A stretch of DNA of 64,000 nt from Alphaproteobacteria bacterium (GTDB lineage: Bacteria > Pseudomonadota > Alphaproteobacteria > Micavibrionales > Micavibrionaceae): NCBI GenBank assembly GCA_002690045.1, contig NZDE01000011.1, positions 462,582-526,581 of the forward strand, given 5' to 3'. The position numbers and the translations under genes are program-made. Shown here in pieces: positions 36,289-45,451 of this stretch (positions are counted from its first letter, which is position 1; each line of letters begins with the position of its first letter). The notes beneath the pieces were generated by a model that searched no databases, was not told the origin of the DNA, and saw only the letters and a program-made list of their open reading frames with translations.

Positions 36289-37761
36289 TTACGGGCAGAC
36301 TTCTGATGCTTTACCATCAGATTTACCTTTGCCCGTTTCTTGGTGTTCCTGCTGATGATCACAGAATTTTTCAATTTCTGGCTGCGCGGCATCCTGCTGC
36401 ACATCCTGAATAACCAATGCGGCTTCTGGTGTTAGGCGGCTATACAGCGCCCCCATAGACGACAAAATCATATAATCCGCATTCTGTGCGGCGTAGCCAA
36501 GCTGACGGTTTTCTAACCCCAACATATAATGTTGGTCATGCGCCTGCATTAACTGTAGCAGCGTTATACTGCCGCCTTCAAACTGGTCACGTCGCGTGTT
36601 GAGCAGCGCTTTGGACAGCGCCAAGCGGCGCGCGGATATATCCTGCTGCGCAGTTAGCTTATCACGCATAATCCACGCATCTTTAATATTGGCTACTAAC
36701 TGCAATTCTTTTTCGCGGCGCTCTGACAAGCTTTGCTGATATAATTTGCGGCTACGTTTATAACGTGAAATTTCTGCGCCGCCTGTTGAGAACGCCCAGT
36801 TCATTTTTAACAAGGCGCGGGCATCTACGACTTCACCGCCAATCACATCATCTTGATCTTTCTTATAGTAAGACAGCTCACTATCCAGTTTCGGGAAAAA
36901 GGCTGATTTTTCCGCAAGTGAATCATGCCACGCGGCATCACTGCTTTCATTCGCGGCGCGTAATTGCGGGTGGTTTTCAAGCGCCCAAGCCACTGCCATA
37001 TCCTGCGTTTCAGGAATATTTAAAATCACTTTAGGTGCATGCAATTCACCTTGCGGCTCATGCCCAGTCATCATTGCATAGCGTGCTATGGCGGATTGTT
37101 TTTGCGCGTTAAAATCATTTTCGAGTTTTGAAGCCCGTGCGATCATATCAAAAGCTTGGCTGTGATCTGTACTATCAACCGCGCCTTGATCAATCAAAAC
37201 TTTAAACTGTGGGCGGTATTTTTCTAACGCCGCTTTATATTCGGCGATATAGCGCAAAGAATCTTCAGCGCGTAGCACATCCATATAGGCGTTAACCGTC
37301 TCACTGGTGAGCATTTCGCGCACATCATCCATTGAATATTTTGCCGCTTCTTCGCGGTCTATCGCCGCGCTGTGACGATTGACTGTCCCCATACCATTAA
37401 ACAGGTTTTGTGTCAGGGCGATATCCCCTTCCCACAGCCAAGAATAGCCTGAGCCGCGCGTTACACTTAAACCGCGACTGGTCGAATTATCACCATAAAC
37501 ACGGCCACCTGCGGCGTTCCCGCTTAACGTTGGGAAAAAAGCCGATTTTTCTTCGCGGCGCTTGTCAGCTGCGGCTTCTAAACGGAGCATGGCGCTTTCT
37601 TGACGCGGGTGATTAGCCAATGTTTTCTCAACCGCCTCAAACAAGCTTTCTGCCTGCGCCGCTTGCCATGGGCATAACGCAAGAACAGCACTAGACAAAC
37701 CCAGTGCAATTCGATATCTTAGTGATGAAATATTTTTATGAAAAAAGCTCATGAGGGACAT
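36289..37761 (-). CDS. TolC-family outer membrane channel protein
   Basis: A 490-residue protein with a signal peptide (about 1-37, ending AAQAES). TolC-type helical repeats follow: SLFEAVEKTLANHPRQESAMLRLEAA, ALTQNLFNGMGTVNRHSAA, AVAWALENHPQLRAANESSD and YYKKDQDD, then WAFSTGGAEISRYKRSRK. Two copies of the ENHP-like motif mark the internal duplication of the family. It forms the outer-membrane exit duct of type I secretion. It is the first gene of the operon, 94 bases before the exporter. The C-terminus is a hydrophilic tail with His and Lys. Confidence 0.9.
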   Translation of the reverse strand: MSLMSFFHKNISSLRYRIALGLSSAVLALCPWQAAQAESLFEAVEKTLANHPRQESAMLRLEAAADKRREEKSAFFPTLSGNAAGGRVYGDNSTSRGLSVTRGSGYSWLWEGDIALTQNLFNGMGTVNRHSAAIDREEAAKYSMDDVREMLTSETVNAYMDVLRAEDSLRYIAEYKAALEKYRPQFKVLIDQGAVDSTDHSQAFDMIARASKLENDFNAQKQSAIARYAMMTGHEPQGELHAPKVILNIPETQDMAVAWALENHPQLRAANESSDAAWHDSLAEKSAFFPKLDSELSYYKKDQDDVIGGEVVDARALLKMNWAFSTGGAEISRYKRSRKLYQQSLSERREKELQLVANIKDAWIMRDKLTAQQDISARRLALSKALLNTRRDQFEGGSITLLQLMQAHDQHYMLGLENRQLGYAAQNADYMILSSMGALYSRLTPEAALVIQDVQQDAAQPEIEKFCDHQQEHQETGKGKSDGKASEVCP

Positions 37762-37862
37762 TAACTATGATATTAACCTCATTGATTCTAAAACATAATT
37801 CATAAATACACAAGGGAACGTCATAAAATATTTCGCACAGGGTTTCACAGGGGAGCAACCGC

Positions 37863-38252
37863 ATGGCCGACAATAACGACCAGCAAAATGATAAGAATAC
37901 AAAAAAGCCTTCATACCTTAAACGCGCCTTTCGTAGCACTGGCAAAACCCTAACTTATGCGACAATGTATTATAAGGCCGCAAGCGTACCTGAAAAAGTT
38001 GCTTTACAAATTGGCATCCATTCTGTCTTCTTCATCCCGCTCAACAATGCTGTAGGGTTTGCCTTACTTTATGATGATTACAAAACATATAAAGAAAACA
38101 AAAACAAACCCAAGGAAACGCCTCCTCCTTTCTGTACAGAGCGCCATCACGGTGAATTATTAGTCCCCCTTCCATGCCGCCATGTTTTACACATGGATAG
38201 CACGCCCAAACCGCCGAAAGATTACATCACACAACACCCCAAAAACGACTAA
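37863..38252 (+). CDS. Small protein of unknown function with one hydrophobic segment
   Basis: A 129-residue protein starting MADNNDQQNDKNTKKPSYLK at ATG 37863 behind GGGGAG. It has a basic region (18-40), a moderately hydrophobic stretch (about 55-75, IGIHSVFFIPLNNAVGFALL) and a proline-rich C-terminus with two cysteines (FCTERHH, PCRHVLH). I do not recognise the family. It is divergent from tolC and followed by a terminator, so it is expressed alone. Confidence 0.6.
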   Translation: MADNNDQQNDKNTKKPSYLKRAFRSTGKTLTYATMYYKAASVPEKVALQIGIHSVFFIPLNNAVGFALLYDDYKTYKENKNKPKETPPPFCTERHHGELLVPLPCRHVLHMDSTPKPPKDYITQHPKND

Positions 38253-38273
38253 GCGCAGGCCTTAGTTTTTTTT
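38248..38273 (+). terminator. Intrinsic terminator overlapping the stop of the 37863 gene
   Basis: ACTAAG (38248-38253) and CTTAGT (38261-38266) form a six-base stem with a seven-base loop, followed by eight T residues. The stem begins inside the last sense codon. Confidence 0.7.
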
Positions 38274-38414
38274 CTTGTAAAAAGCGTATTAAGCTCTTCA
38301 CAAAGCAGGATAGTTGTGTATTTTATAAACCATCCTTGTAATAGATTCTTTTCAAACTCATCCGTGAGCGGATTAGGTTTTTGATATGACCATACCACGT
38401 AAGAGAGGTTAGCT

Positions 38415-39767
38415 GTGGCCCTTAATATTGCTATATTAAAAGAAACTGCGCAAAACGAAAAACGTGTAAGCGCAACTCCTGAAACTGTTAAAAAGCTCAG
38501 CGCATTAGGCGCGAAAGTTCAGGTTGAAGCCGGCGCAGGTGCATTTGCTCACATCTCTGACGATGTATATAAAGATGCAGGTGCAAAAATTGTTAAAACA
38601 GCAGATGAAGCCGTAAAAGGCGCTGGCATTGTCTTATGCGTTCAATTCCCGACAGATGCAGTCTTAAAGAAAATCGAAAAAGGCACTTTATTAATTGGTT
38701 TGTTGTCGCCTTTTGCCAATAAAGATGCGCTGGATCTTTGCCGTAAACAAAATATCACAGCCATGGCAATGGAAATGGTGCCACGTATTTCACGTGCGCA
38801 ATCTATGGATGCGCTATCATCACAGTCCAACCTTGCGGGGTATAAAGCGGTACTAGATGCGGCTGAATATTATGGCCACGCCTTCCCACTTATGATGACA
38901 GCCGCAGGCACAATTCCTCCAGCTAAAGTATTTGTTATGGGCGCAGGCGTTGCAGGTCTTCAGGCCATTGCGACAGCAAAGCGCCTTGGCGCGATTGTCA
39001 GCGCAACAGATGTACGCCCTGCCGCGAAAGAACAAGTTGAATCGCTTGGTGGTAAATTCGTGGCTGTTGAGGACGATGAGTTCAAACAAGCTGAAACAGC
39101 GGGTGGCTACGCCAAAGAAATGTCCGCTGAATATAAAAAGAAACAAGCCGCCCTTGTTGCAGAAACAATCAGCAAGCAAGACATCATCATCACAACCGCA
39201 CTTATCCCAGGTCGCCCAGCGCCGAAATTGGTTGACGAAGCGATGGTTAAATCCATGCGTGCGGGCTCAGTCATTGTTGATATGGCTGTTGAAGCAGGCG
39301 GCAACTGTGAACTTTCTGTAGCAGGTAAAGTTGTTGAGAAGCACGGCGTTACGATTATCGGTCACGCGAATATGCCATCTCGCCTTGCCGCAGATACATC
39401 TGCGCTTTACGCGAAAAACCTCCTCAGCCTACTGAATCTACTTATCAAAGACGGCGCATTAACCATTGATTGGGAAGACGAAATTGTTAAAGGTATGAGC
39501 ATTTGTAAAGATGGTGCATGGTTAAATGAAGCGTTTGGCAGCACAGCGAAGCCTGCTGCAAAGAAAGCCGCTGCGCCGAAAAAAGCAGACGATGAAAAAG
39601 CTGAAAAAGCGCCAGCGAAGAAAAGCAGCGCAGCGAAGAAATCACCTGCTAAAAAAGCACCGGCGAAGAAAGCTTCGACATCAACAACAAAGAAGGCTGC
39701 ACCTAAAAAAGCTGCGCCAAAGAAAACTGCTGCAAAAAAGACCGCAGCAAAAAAGACAGACAAATAA
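38415..39767 (+). CDS. pntAA: NAD(P) transhydrogenase subunit alpha 1, with histone H1-like tail
   Basis: GTG 38415 (VALNIAILKETAQNEKRVS) is the likely start, behind GAGAGG. Residues 1-370 match the NAD-binding subunit (domain I) of the proton-pumping transhydrogenase: KETAQNEKRVSATPETVKKL, EMVPRISRAQSMDALSSQSN, GAGVAGLQAIATAKRLGA, TTALIPGRPAPKLV. The set of three genes is the alphaproteobacterial split form, which uses the proton gradient to make NADPH from NADH. Residues 376-450 are an extra lysine/alanine/proline tail with repeated AAKK, APKK and PAKK units. This tail is not part of the normal enzyme and resembles H1-type DNA-binding tails. Confidence 0.93.
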   Translation: MALNIAILKETAQNEKRVSATPETVKKLSALGAKVQVEAGAGAFAHISDDVYKDAGAKIVKTADEAVKGAGIVLCVQFPTDAVLKKIEKGTLLIGLLSPFANKDALDLCRKQNITAMAMEMVPRISRAQSMDALSSQSNLAGYKAVLDAAEYYGHAFPLMMTAAGTIPPAKVFVMGAGVAGLQAIATAKRLGAIVSATDVRPAAKEQVESLGGKFVAVEDDEFKQAETAGGYAKEMSAEYKKKQAALVAETISKQDIIITTALIPGRPAPKLVDEAMVKSMRAGSVIVDMAVEAGGNCELSVAGKVVEKHGVTIIGHANMPSRLAADTSALYAKNLLSLLNLLIKDGALTIDWEDEIVKGMSICKDGAWLNEAFGSTAKPAAKKAAAPKKADDEKAEKAPAKKSSAAKKSPAKKAPAKKASTSTTKKAAPKKAAPKKTAAKKTAAKKTDK

Positions 39768-39786
39768 AGATCAAAGGATTTAATTC

Positions 39787-40194
39787 ATGAGCGACACATC
39801 AAACACGATTTTAGATCAAGCAGCAGCCCTAGCTGAAAGCGCAAAAGTTCTTGCCGACCAAGCAAAACAAATCGCCGTTGAAGCGACCGCGGCTGCAGCA
39901 CAAAGTGGCGGTGACAGCTTCCTTGTTACAGGCCTTACTGTTTTTGTTTTGGCTTGTTTCGTTGGCTATTACGTTGTTTGGAAGGTTACACCTGCGCTTC
40001 ACTCCCCATTGATGGGCGTAACGAACGCGATTTCGTCAGTTATTATTGTTGGCGCACTTATCGCAGCAGGCCCAGAAGATGGCGGCCTTTCAAAATTCCT
40101 CGGCTTTTTGGCTGTAACGCTAGCGTCCGTCAACATATTTGGCGGGTTCATTGTGACCAACCGTATGCTTAGCATGTTTAAGAAAAAAGACTAA
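39787..40194 (+). CDS. pntAB: NAD(P) transhydrogenase subunit alpha 2
   Basis: A 135-residue protein with an alanine-rich helical N-terminus (about 10-40) and three to four membrane helices. The conserved segment [29 protein letters not shown] is diagnostic for this membrane subunit (domain II part 1). It contributes to proton translocation together with PntB. It follows pntAA by 19 bases. Confidence 0.95.
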   Translation: MSDTSNTILDQAAALAESAKVLADQAKQIAVEATAAAAQSGGDSFLVTGLTVFVLACFVGYYVVWKVTPALHSPLMGVTNAISSVIIVGALIAAGPEDGGLSKFLGFLAVTLASVNIFGGFIVTNRMLSMFKKKD

Positions 40195-40256
40195 GCAGAC
40201 TAAAAAGACAAAACAGATAAATAAAGAACGCATTACGCATAAAGGCAGATATTAAA

Positions 40257-41651
40257 ATGAGCACTTTACCCGCATTATCATACTTGATTTCTTCGGTATT
40301 TTTCATCATGGCGCTACGCGGCCTGTCCAGCCCCGTCACGGCAAAAGGCGGCTTACGCTTTGGCGTTATCGGCATGGCGCTCGCTATTGTTACAACCCTA
40401 TTCTTAAACGAGGTTAACTCTTACGGCGTTATCCTTCTTGGCATTTTCGTGGGCGGCGCGATTGGCGCGACCATCGCGAAGAAAATTGACATGACGGACT
40501 TGCCACAGCTTGTTGCCGCCTTCCACTCATTGGTTGGTTTGGCTGCTGTCTTTGTTGCTATGGCCGCCTATTTGAATCCTGAGGCGTACCACATCGGCAC
40601 ACGCGGCGACATCAAAATTGCTAGCCTAATCGAAATGTCTCTTGGTGTTGCTATTGGTGCTGTGACCTTTACAGGGTCAATCATTGCATGGGGTAAACTG
40701 CAAGGCACAATTTCTGGCAAGCCCGTTACATTCACAGGCCAACACAAATTAAATGCGGCGCTTGGCGCTTTGCTTGTCGCGCTGTTGCTTCTATTGCTCG
40801 TCACACAAAGCGATACAGTGTTTTACGCGATTATTTTGCTATCGCTTGCATTGGGGATCTTGATGATTATCCCAATTGGCGGCGCAGATATGCCGGTAAT
40901 TGTATCCATGCTTAACTCATATTCAGGTTGGGCCGCGGCAGGTATCGGCTTTACGCTACATAACAACCTATTGATTGTTACAGGCGCGCTTGTTGGTGCA
41001 TCGGGTGCAATCCTTTCTTACATTATGTGTAAAGGCATGAACCGCTCATTCATGAATGTTATTCTCGGTGGCTTTGGCGGCGATGACGCAGCTGGCGGCG
41101 CAGGCGATTATTCAGATAGAACCGCCAAAATCGGCTCTGCTGACGACGCGGCATTCCTGATGAAAAATGCAAGCACTGTGATTATCGTACCAGGTTATGG
41201 TATGGCGGTTGCGCAGGCACAGCACGTTCTTCGTGAAATGGGTGATATTCTTAAGGCTGAAGGCGTGAACGTTAAATACGCAATTCACCCTGTAGCTGGC
41301 CGTATGCCAGGTCACATGAACGTTCTTTTGGCTGAAGCGAACGTGCCTTATGACGAAGTATTCGAGCTTGAAGACATTAACCGTGACTTCGCACAAGCTG
41401 ATGTTGCTTATGTTATCGGCGCAAACGACATCACAAACCCTGCCGCCAAGAACGACAGCACATCACCAATTTATGGTATGCCGATTTTGGATGTTGAGAA
41501 AGCGAAGACTGTATTGTTCTCTAAACGCTCAATGGGTTCAGGCTATGCAGGCATCGACAACCCACTCTTCTTCGAAGACAACACATATATGTTGCTTGGC
41601 GATGCGAAAAAGATGACGGAAGAGATTGTCAAAGCGCTTGAAACGCTATAA
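40257..41651 (+). CDS. pntB: NAD(P) transhydrogenase subunit beta
   Basis: A 464-residue protein with about nine membrane helices (1-270), including LPQLVAAFHSLVGLAAVFVA and GGADMPVIVSMLNSYSGWAAAGIGF. The C-terminal NADP-binding domain III follows (about 290-464: VIIVPGYGMAVAQAQHVLREM, YAIHPVAGRMPGHMNVLLAEA, YVIGANDITNPAA, KRSMGSGYAGIDNPLF). It completes the proton-pumping transhydrogenase in the inner membrane. The length is typical. Confidence 0.97.
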   Translation: MSTLPALSYLISSVFFIMALRGLSSPVTAKGGLRFGVIGMALAIVTTLFLNEVNSYGVILLGIFVGGAIGATIAKKIDMTDLPQLVAAFHSLVGLAAVFVAMAAYLNPEAYHIGTRGDIKIASLIEMSLGVAIGAVTFTGSIIAWGKLQGTISGKPVTFTGQHKLNAALGALLVALLLLLLVTQSDTVFYAIILLSLALGILMIIPIGGADMPVIVSMLNSYSGWAAAGIGFTLHNNLLIVTGALVGASGAILSYIMCKGMNRSFMNVILGGFGGDDAAGGAGDYSDRTAKIGSADDAAFLMKNASTVIIVPGYGMAVAQAQHVLREMGDILKAEGVNVKYAIHPVAGRMPGHMNVLLAEANVPYDEVFELEDINRDFAQADVAYVIGANDITNPAAKNDSTSPIYGMPILDVEKAKTVLFSKRSMGSGYAGIDNPLFFEDNTYMLLGDAKKMTEEIVKALETL

Positions 41652-41712
41652 AGAGTAAGTGTAAATATGGTAACCATATTGTCGCATATTATAATAGAAA
41701 GATAATAAACAT

Positions 41713-42738
41713 ATGCAAAACACCGCTGAGAAAACTGTATCTGTACCGAACATCCCTGACATTGAGGCGCGCTTCCTTGAACCAAAGAACTGGCGCTGGC
41801 ATCAATTTAAGGTGAAGGATCAAATCGTGCGTTACGGTTCAGTTTTTCCACGCGATAAAATACCTGATGCCGTTGTCGTATGCCTTCCTGGCCTTGGTGA
41901 GTTTGCAGAAAAATATTTTGAACTTGCGCGCGACATGGTCAAATTAAACTTGGCGTTTTGGGTTATTGATTGGCCAATGCAGGGCAAATCTTCACGCCAA
42001 CTCAACAACCCACACAAGCTTCATGCCGATAATTTCGACCTGTGCGTTGAAGCGATAGACCGCTTATGCATGGACTATATTAAGCCTTCAAGCGTACACC
42101 CTGACCGCGGGCGCATTCCAATGGTTATGCTTGGGCATTCTATGGGTGCAAATATTGGCTTGCGCTACCTACTTACCAAGCCTGAAACCTTTATGTGCGC
42201 AAGTTTTACTGCCCCCTTATTAGGCATCAAAGCATCGCAATTCCTGCCGCGCCCAATCGAAAGCGCCATTTCCAAACTATTCTGCCTTTTCAAGAAGAAT
42301 TATGTGTGGGGCGGTACAGATTGGAATGATTTACTACGTGCTAACACAGGAAATGACATTCATTCCAGTGACCCTGAACGCGATAATATTCACCGTGCAT
42401 GGCTGGTCTCTGACCCTGCGCTACGCACAAGCGCACCGACATTTGGTTGGGTTAAAGCCGCAATCGAATCGTATGGCATAATCAACAAGAAGAACAATTT
42501 AAAGCAGCTAGAGATACCTATACAAATCTTTACCGCTGGCGACGAACAATTGGTTAGCAACAGCGCCATTTTGCGTGCAAGCCGCTTGCTACCTAATGCC
42601 GAACATCATTTCATCCCAGACGCGAAGCATGAGATTTTGATGGAAAAGGATGAATATAGAAATCAGTTCTTAGGAAAGTTTGATAAATTTATTGACGAAA
42701 AAGTCAGACAAAACGATAATCGATTAACACTTTTTTAG
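41713..42738 (+). CDS. Alpha/beta hydrolase, lysophospholipase (PldB)-like
   Basis: A 341-residue protein with VVVCLPGLGEFAEKYFELARDM (oxyanion hole), VIDWPMQGKSSR, nucleophile elbow MLGHSMGANIGL (Ser143), an acid in FTAGDEQLVSN, and a histidine in PDAKHEILME. The GxGExxxKY and W/G-S pattern is typical of bacterial lysophospholipase or monoacylglycerol lipase families. No signal peptide is seen, so it is cytosolic or peripheral. The substrate is not proven. It starts 61 bases after pntB and may be cotranscribed. Confidence 0.85.
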   Translation: MQNTAEKTVSVPNIPDIEARFLEPKNWRWHQFKVKDQIVRYGSVFPRDKIPDAVVVCLPGLGEFAEKYFELARDMVKLNLAFWVIDWPMQGKSSRQLNNPHKLHADNFDLCVEAIDRLCMDYIKPSSVHPDRGRIPMVMLGHSMGANIGLRYLLTKPETFMCASFTAPLLGIKASQFLPRPIESAISKLFCLFKKNYVWGGTDWNDLLRANTGNDIHSSDPERDNIHRAWLVSDPALRTSAPTFGWVKAAIESYGIINKKNNLKQLEIPIQIFTAGDEQLVSNSAILRASRLLPNAEHHFIPDAKHEILMEKDEYRNQFLGKFDKFIDEKVRQNDNRLTLF

Positions 42739-42790
42739 ATAAAAGCGCATAATCTGTTTATTGATTTTTAAAAGCCTTTAGGAGAGACCA

Positions 42791-43030
42791 ATGGTCATTG
42801 ATAGAAAGAACATTAACGAGCTAAGACTAAGTGACCGTATTTTGTTTGCTTTAGACCTTGCCCTTTATCAAAAAGACTTCAAAGTTGCCGAAGCTTTATC
42901 AAAAGCCCTTGAAATGTCAATGACTCGCAACACAGGCGGCGGCGCATTCGTTGAACGCCGCGACTATCCACCAGAGATCGAAGACGCGCTAGACCGTCTT
43001 ATCGCGCTTAAAGCCGAAATGGAAGATTAA
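42791..43030 (+). CDS. Small conserved acidic protein of unknown function
   Basis: A 79-residue protein at ATG 42791 behind TTAGGAGAGA. The pattern SDRILFALDLALYQKDFKVAEALSKALEMSMTR followed by RRDYPPEIEDALDRLIALKAE is helical and recurs in alphaproteobacteria without assigned function. It precedes a strong terminator and lpxC. Confidence 0.65.
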   Translation: MVIDRKNINELRLSDRILFALDLALYQKDFKVAEALSKALEMSMTRNTGGGAFVERRDYPPEIEDALDRLIALKAEMED

Positions 43031-43034
43031 TTTA

Positions 43035-43062
43035 AAACGCCCCTTAACAGGGCGTTTTTTTA
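43035..43062 (+). terminator. Intrinsic terminator
   Basis: AAACGCCC (43035-43042) and GGGCGTTT (43050-43057) form an eight-base stem with a seven-base loop, followed by a run of T residues. It ends the transcript of the 42791 gene. Confidence 0.9.
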
Positions 43063-43169
43063 TGATCCCTACCCTTTGTAACAATAGGTAACATTACGTG
43101 ATTTGTGCTTTACAGCATTACGCCCTATATTCGAAAATAGAAAATACTAATATAGAGCGGTAAAAACCA

Positions 43170-44102
43170 ATGCGTGATCTGGATATAAATATACAAAACC
43201 TCGTGCTTCAACAGACGGTCGCTGACCATGTTGAAATTCATGGCACAGGCCTTCATTCAGGCGCAGAAACTATTTTACGCATTCATCCTGCAAAAATTGA
43301 TAATGGCATCGTTTTCGTTCGTAAAGACGTAAGCGACCGCAACAACCTTATCCCTGCACTATGGGACCGCGTTGTTGATACACAGCTTTGTACGGTTATT
43401 GGCAACAAAGACGGCGTCACAGTCGGCACAATCGAACACATTATGGCGGCATTAAACGCGCTTGGCATTTCAAATGCGATGATTGAACTTGATGGCCCAG
43501 AAGTCCCAATCATGGACGGTAGCTCTCGCCCATTTATTGAGGCGATTGAGCGCGTGGGCGTACAGACGCAGGACGCACCATTAAAAGTCATAAAAATCCT
43601 TGAAGACATTGTTTATGAGGAAGATGATAAAGTTGTACGCTTAACGCCGGCTGACACAGCTGCCTTTGCGATTACAATTGACTTTGCCCATCAATCTATC
43701 GGGCGTCAAAGCTATGCCCTTACGCTAGACGATAACGCGTTTAGCAATGAAATCAGCGATGCGCGCACATTTGGCTTCGCGCATGAAGTTAATTATTTGC
43801 GCTCCCTTGGTCTATGCCTTGGCGGGTCACTTGAAAACGCTGTTGTTCTAGATGAAAACAAAATCCTTAACCCTGAAGGCCTACGTCACCAAGACGAATT
43901 TGCTCGTCACAAGCTGCTTGATGCTGTTGGTGACATCTTCCTTGCGGGTCACCGAATCATCGGCGCTTATGAAGGCTATAAAGCTGGTCACGCTGTGAAC
44001 AACAAGGCACTTCATGCCCTTTTCGCAAATCCTGAAAAATGGACATTAACAACCATTACTCAGACTGCAGCAGCGGCAAAGACAGCGCTTGCCACAGCAT
44101 AA
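43170..44102 (+). CDS. lpxC: UDP-3-O-acyl-N-acetylglucosamine deacetylase
   Basis: A 310-residue zinc enzyme of lipid A synthesis that removes the acetyl group in the committed step. Visible are HGTGLHSG, GTIEHIMAAL (zinc His90), EVPIMDGSSRPF, DARTFGF, and FARHKLLDAVGDIFLAG (zinc His247, Asp251) with GHAVNN (general acid His274). The length is typical. Normally it follows ftsZ on the same strand, but here it faces away, on the plus strand. It has its own upstream region of 107 bases after a terminator. Confidence 0.96.
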   Translation: MRDLDINIQNLVLQQTVADHVEIHGTGLHSGAETILRIHPAKIDNGIVFVRKDVSDRNNLIPALWDRVVDTQLCTVIGNKDGVTVGTIEHIMAALNALGISNAMIELDGPEVPIMDGSSRPFIEAIERVGVQTQDAPLKVIKILEDIVYEEDDKVVRLTPADTAAFAITIDFAHQSIGRQSYALTLDDNAFSNEISDARTFGFAHEVNYLRSLGLCLGGSLENAVVLDENKILNPEGLRHQDEFARHKLLDAVGDIFLAGHRIIGAYEGYKAGHAVNNKALHALFANPEKWTLTTITQTAAAAKTALATA

Positions 44103-44210
44103 TCCCTACCGCAGCGCAAAATACATAATTTAAAACTAGACTTTTTCAGTGATTTTAGTTAGTTTATTAGCAACTTCATAATAAACATTTTAAAGTAACT
44201 GGGTTATTTC

Positions 44211-45218
44211 ATGGTGAGTCTAGCTTTGCTAAAGGGCAGCGCCGCAGCGCATGCGCCAGAAGATTTTATCAAATCACTTAAATGCAACTATGCATTCGTT
44301 GCACGCAACGCACAACATATCGAGATTAATTACGATATGCTTGAAAGCTATGCGCGAAATCTGCCAAAAATGAATCCAGATGATGTTTTAGACAGCGCCC
44401 ATCATTTTATTTCTGATAACGATGAATCCAATATCTCATTCATAATCGCACTCGATTCGATGAATTTTGGCAGCGGCTTTCAAGACCAGCTAAAGCGCGA
44501 AGGCTATGACCAACCAGAGGGCTTTTACTTTAAAGTTGCTGAAATTCTCAAAGCACATTACGAACAAAACGGCCCATTAACCGCTCAGGCCCTATCAACA
44601 CTTTCAGCCGTTGATATTGCCAAACTTTTACAGCTTCCCGATATTTCCGTGAATCCTTACAGCTTCCGCCTAGCGTCAAGCTACAGCAGTTCTGTTAAAG
44701 AAGTTGGCGCATATATCCTAAGCCAGCATGGAGGGTCATTCTCAGCTTTTATCGAATCTTGCGCAGGGTCTTCAGAAAATTTCGTCTATGCGCTTAGCCG
44801 TTTAGCATCATATAACGACACATGCGCCTATCGCGGGCAGCGCGTGCCATTTTACAAGCGCGCGATAAGCTGCGCCGCTGACCTACAGGACATGTTCGAC
44901 CATAAAGGCCAAGAACTATTTAACGATATTGACGTTCTCCCCTGCCTCGCGGATTGCGATATACCACATGTCCTGCGCGTTGATGGTATTTTAAAATATG
45001 ATGAAGAGCTTAGCGAGATTGTCGATAATAAGGAACTGATCGAAGCGGGCTGTGCATATGAAATCGAACTACGTGCCTGCGCCGTTCACGCTGTTGAAAT
45101 GATGGCGGCAAAATCAGGCCGCAGCGCGATTGAACTTGACCGAATCTTGTGGCACCGCGCCCAAGAAGAAGCATACAAAGTTCTAACGCCGCATCGCAGC
45201 GAAACCAAATTCTACTAA
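44211..45218 (+). CDS. Queuosine salvage protein (Qng1/DUF2419 family)
   Basis: A 335-residue protein with the Q-salvage family pattern: IEINYDMLESYARNLP, ALDSMNFGSGF, RGQRVPFYKRA, PHVLRVDGILKYDEELSEIVDN and ELDRILWHRAQEEAYK. Members hydrolyse queuosine 5'-monophosphate to release queuine, which tRNA-guanine transglycosylase puts into tRNA. The family is best known from eukaryotes and is patchy in bacteria. Its place between lpxC and bamD is unusual. No other queuosine gene is in the window. The palindromic element copy C follows. Confidence 0.85.
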   Translation: MVSLALLKGSAAAHAPEDFIKSLKCNYAFVARNAQHIEINYDMLESYARNLPKMNPDDVLDSAHHFISDNDESNISFIIALDSMNFGSGFQDQLKREGYDQPEGFYFKVAEILKAHYEQNGPLTAQALSTLSAVDIAKLLQLPDISVNPYSFRLASSYSSSVKEVGAYILSQHGGSFSAFIESCAGSSENFVYALSRLASYNDTCAYRGQRVPFYKRAISCAADLQDMFDHKGQELFNDIDVLPCLADCDIPHVLRVDGILKYDEELSEIVDNKELIEAGCAYEIELRACAVHAVEMMAAKSGRSAIELDRILWHRAQEEAYKVLTPHRSETKFY

Positions 45219-45236
45219 TCAATACCCTATAGACCC

Positions 45237-45340
45237 AAATAAGCATTTAGATCATTTTAGGACAAGTTATATGGCGCGAAGCCTATATAGATAGGTGAGC
45301 GATATAAAACGCCGTAATAAAATAATCTAAATGCTTATTT
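45237..45340 (+). repeat. Palindromic 56-nt-core element, copy C
   Basis: The core is 45259-45314: AGGACAAG, TTATATGG, CGCGAAGC, hairpin CCTAT-ATAG-ATAGG, GTGAGCGATATA, ending ACGCCG. The outer arms AAATAAGCATTTAGAT (45237-45252) and its exact complement (45325-45340) form a perfect 16-base stem, unlike copies A, B and D in sequence. Inner pairs TT/AA and ATAT/ATAT form the second stem. A short T-run follows. It lies 18 bases after the queuosine-salvage gene and 111 bases before bamD. Confidence 0.9.
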
Positions 45341-45451
45341 TTCAGGGGATGAGCGCTTTATTTTTGCATATCCACTTTGCTAATACGCACCAAATTTCGT
45401 AGTGTTAAACGCGTAGCCAAACCGTATAGATAACAGGCAAAAGTAGATAAT

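Noticed and set aside
39526-39783. Very basic 85-codon frame (KRR, RRK repeats) overlapping the end of pntAA
   Set aside because: It is a frame-shifted reading of the lysine/alanine-rich PntAA tail. The tail itself is in frame with the enzyme.
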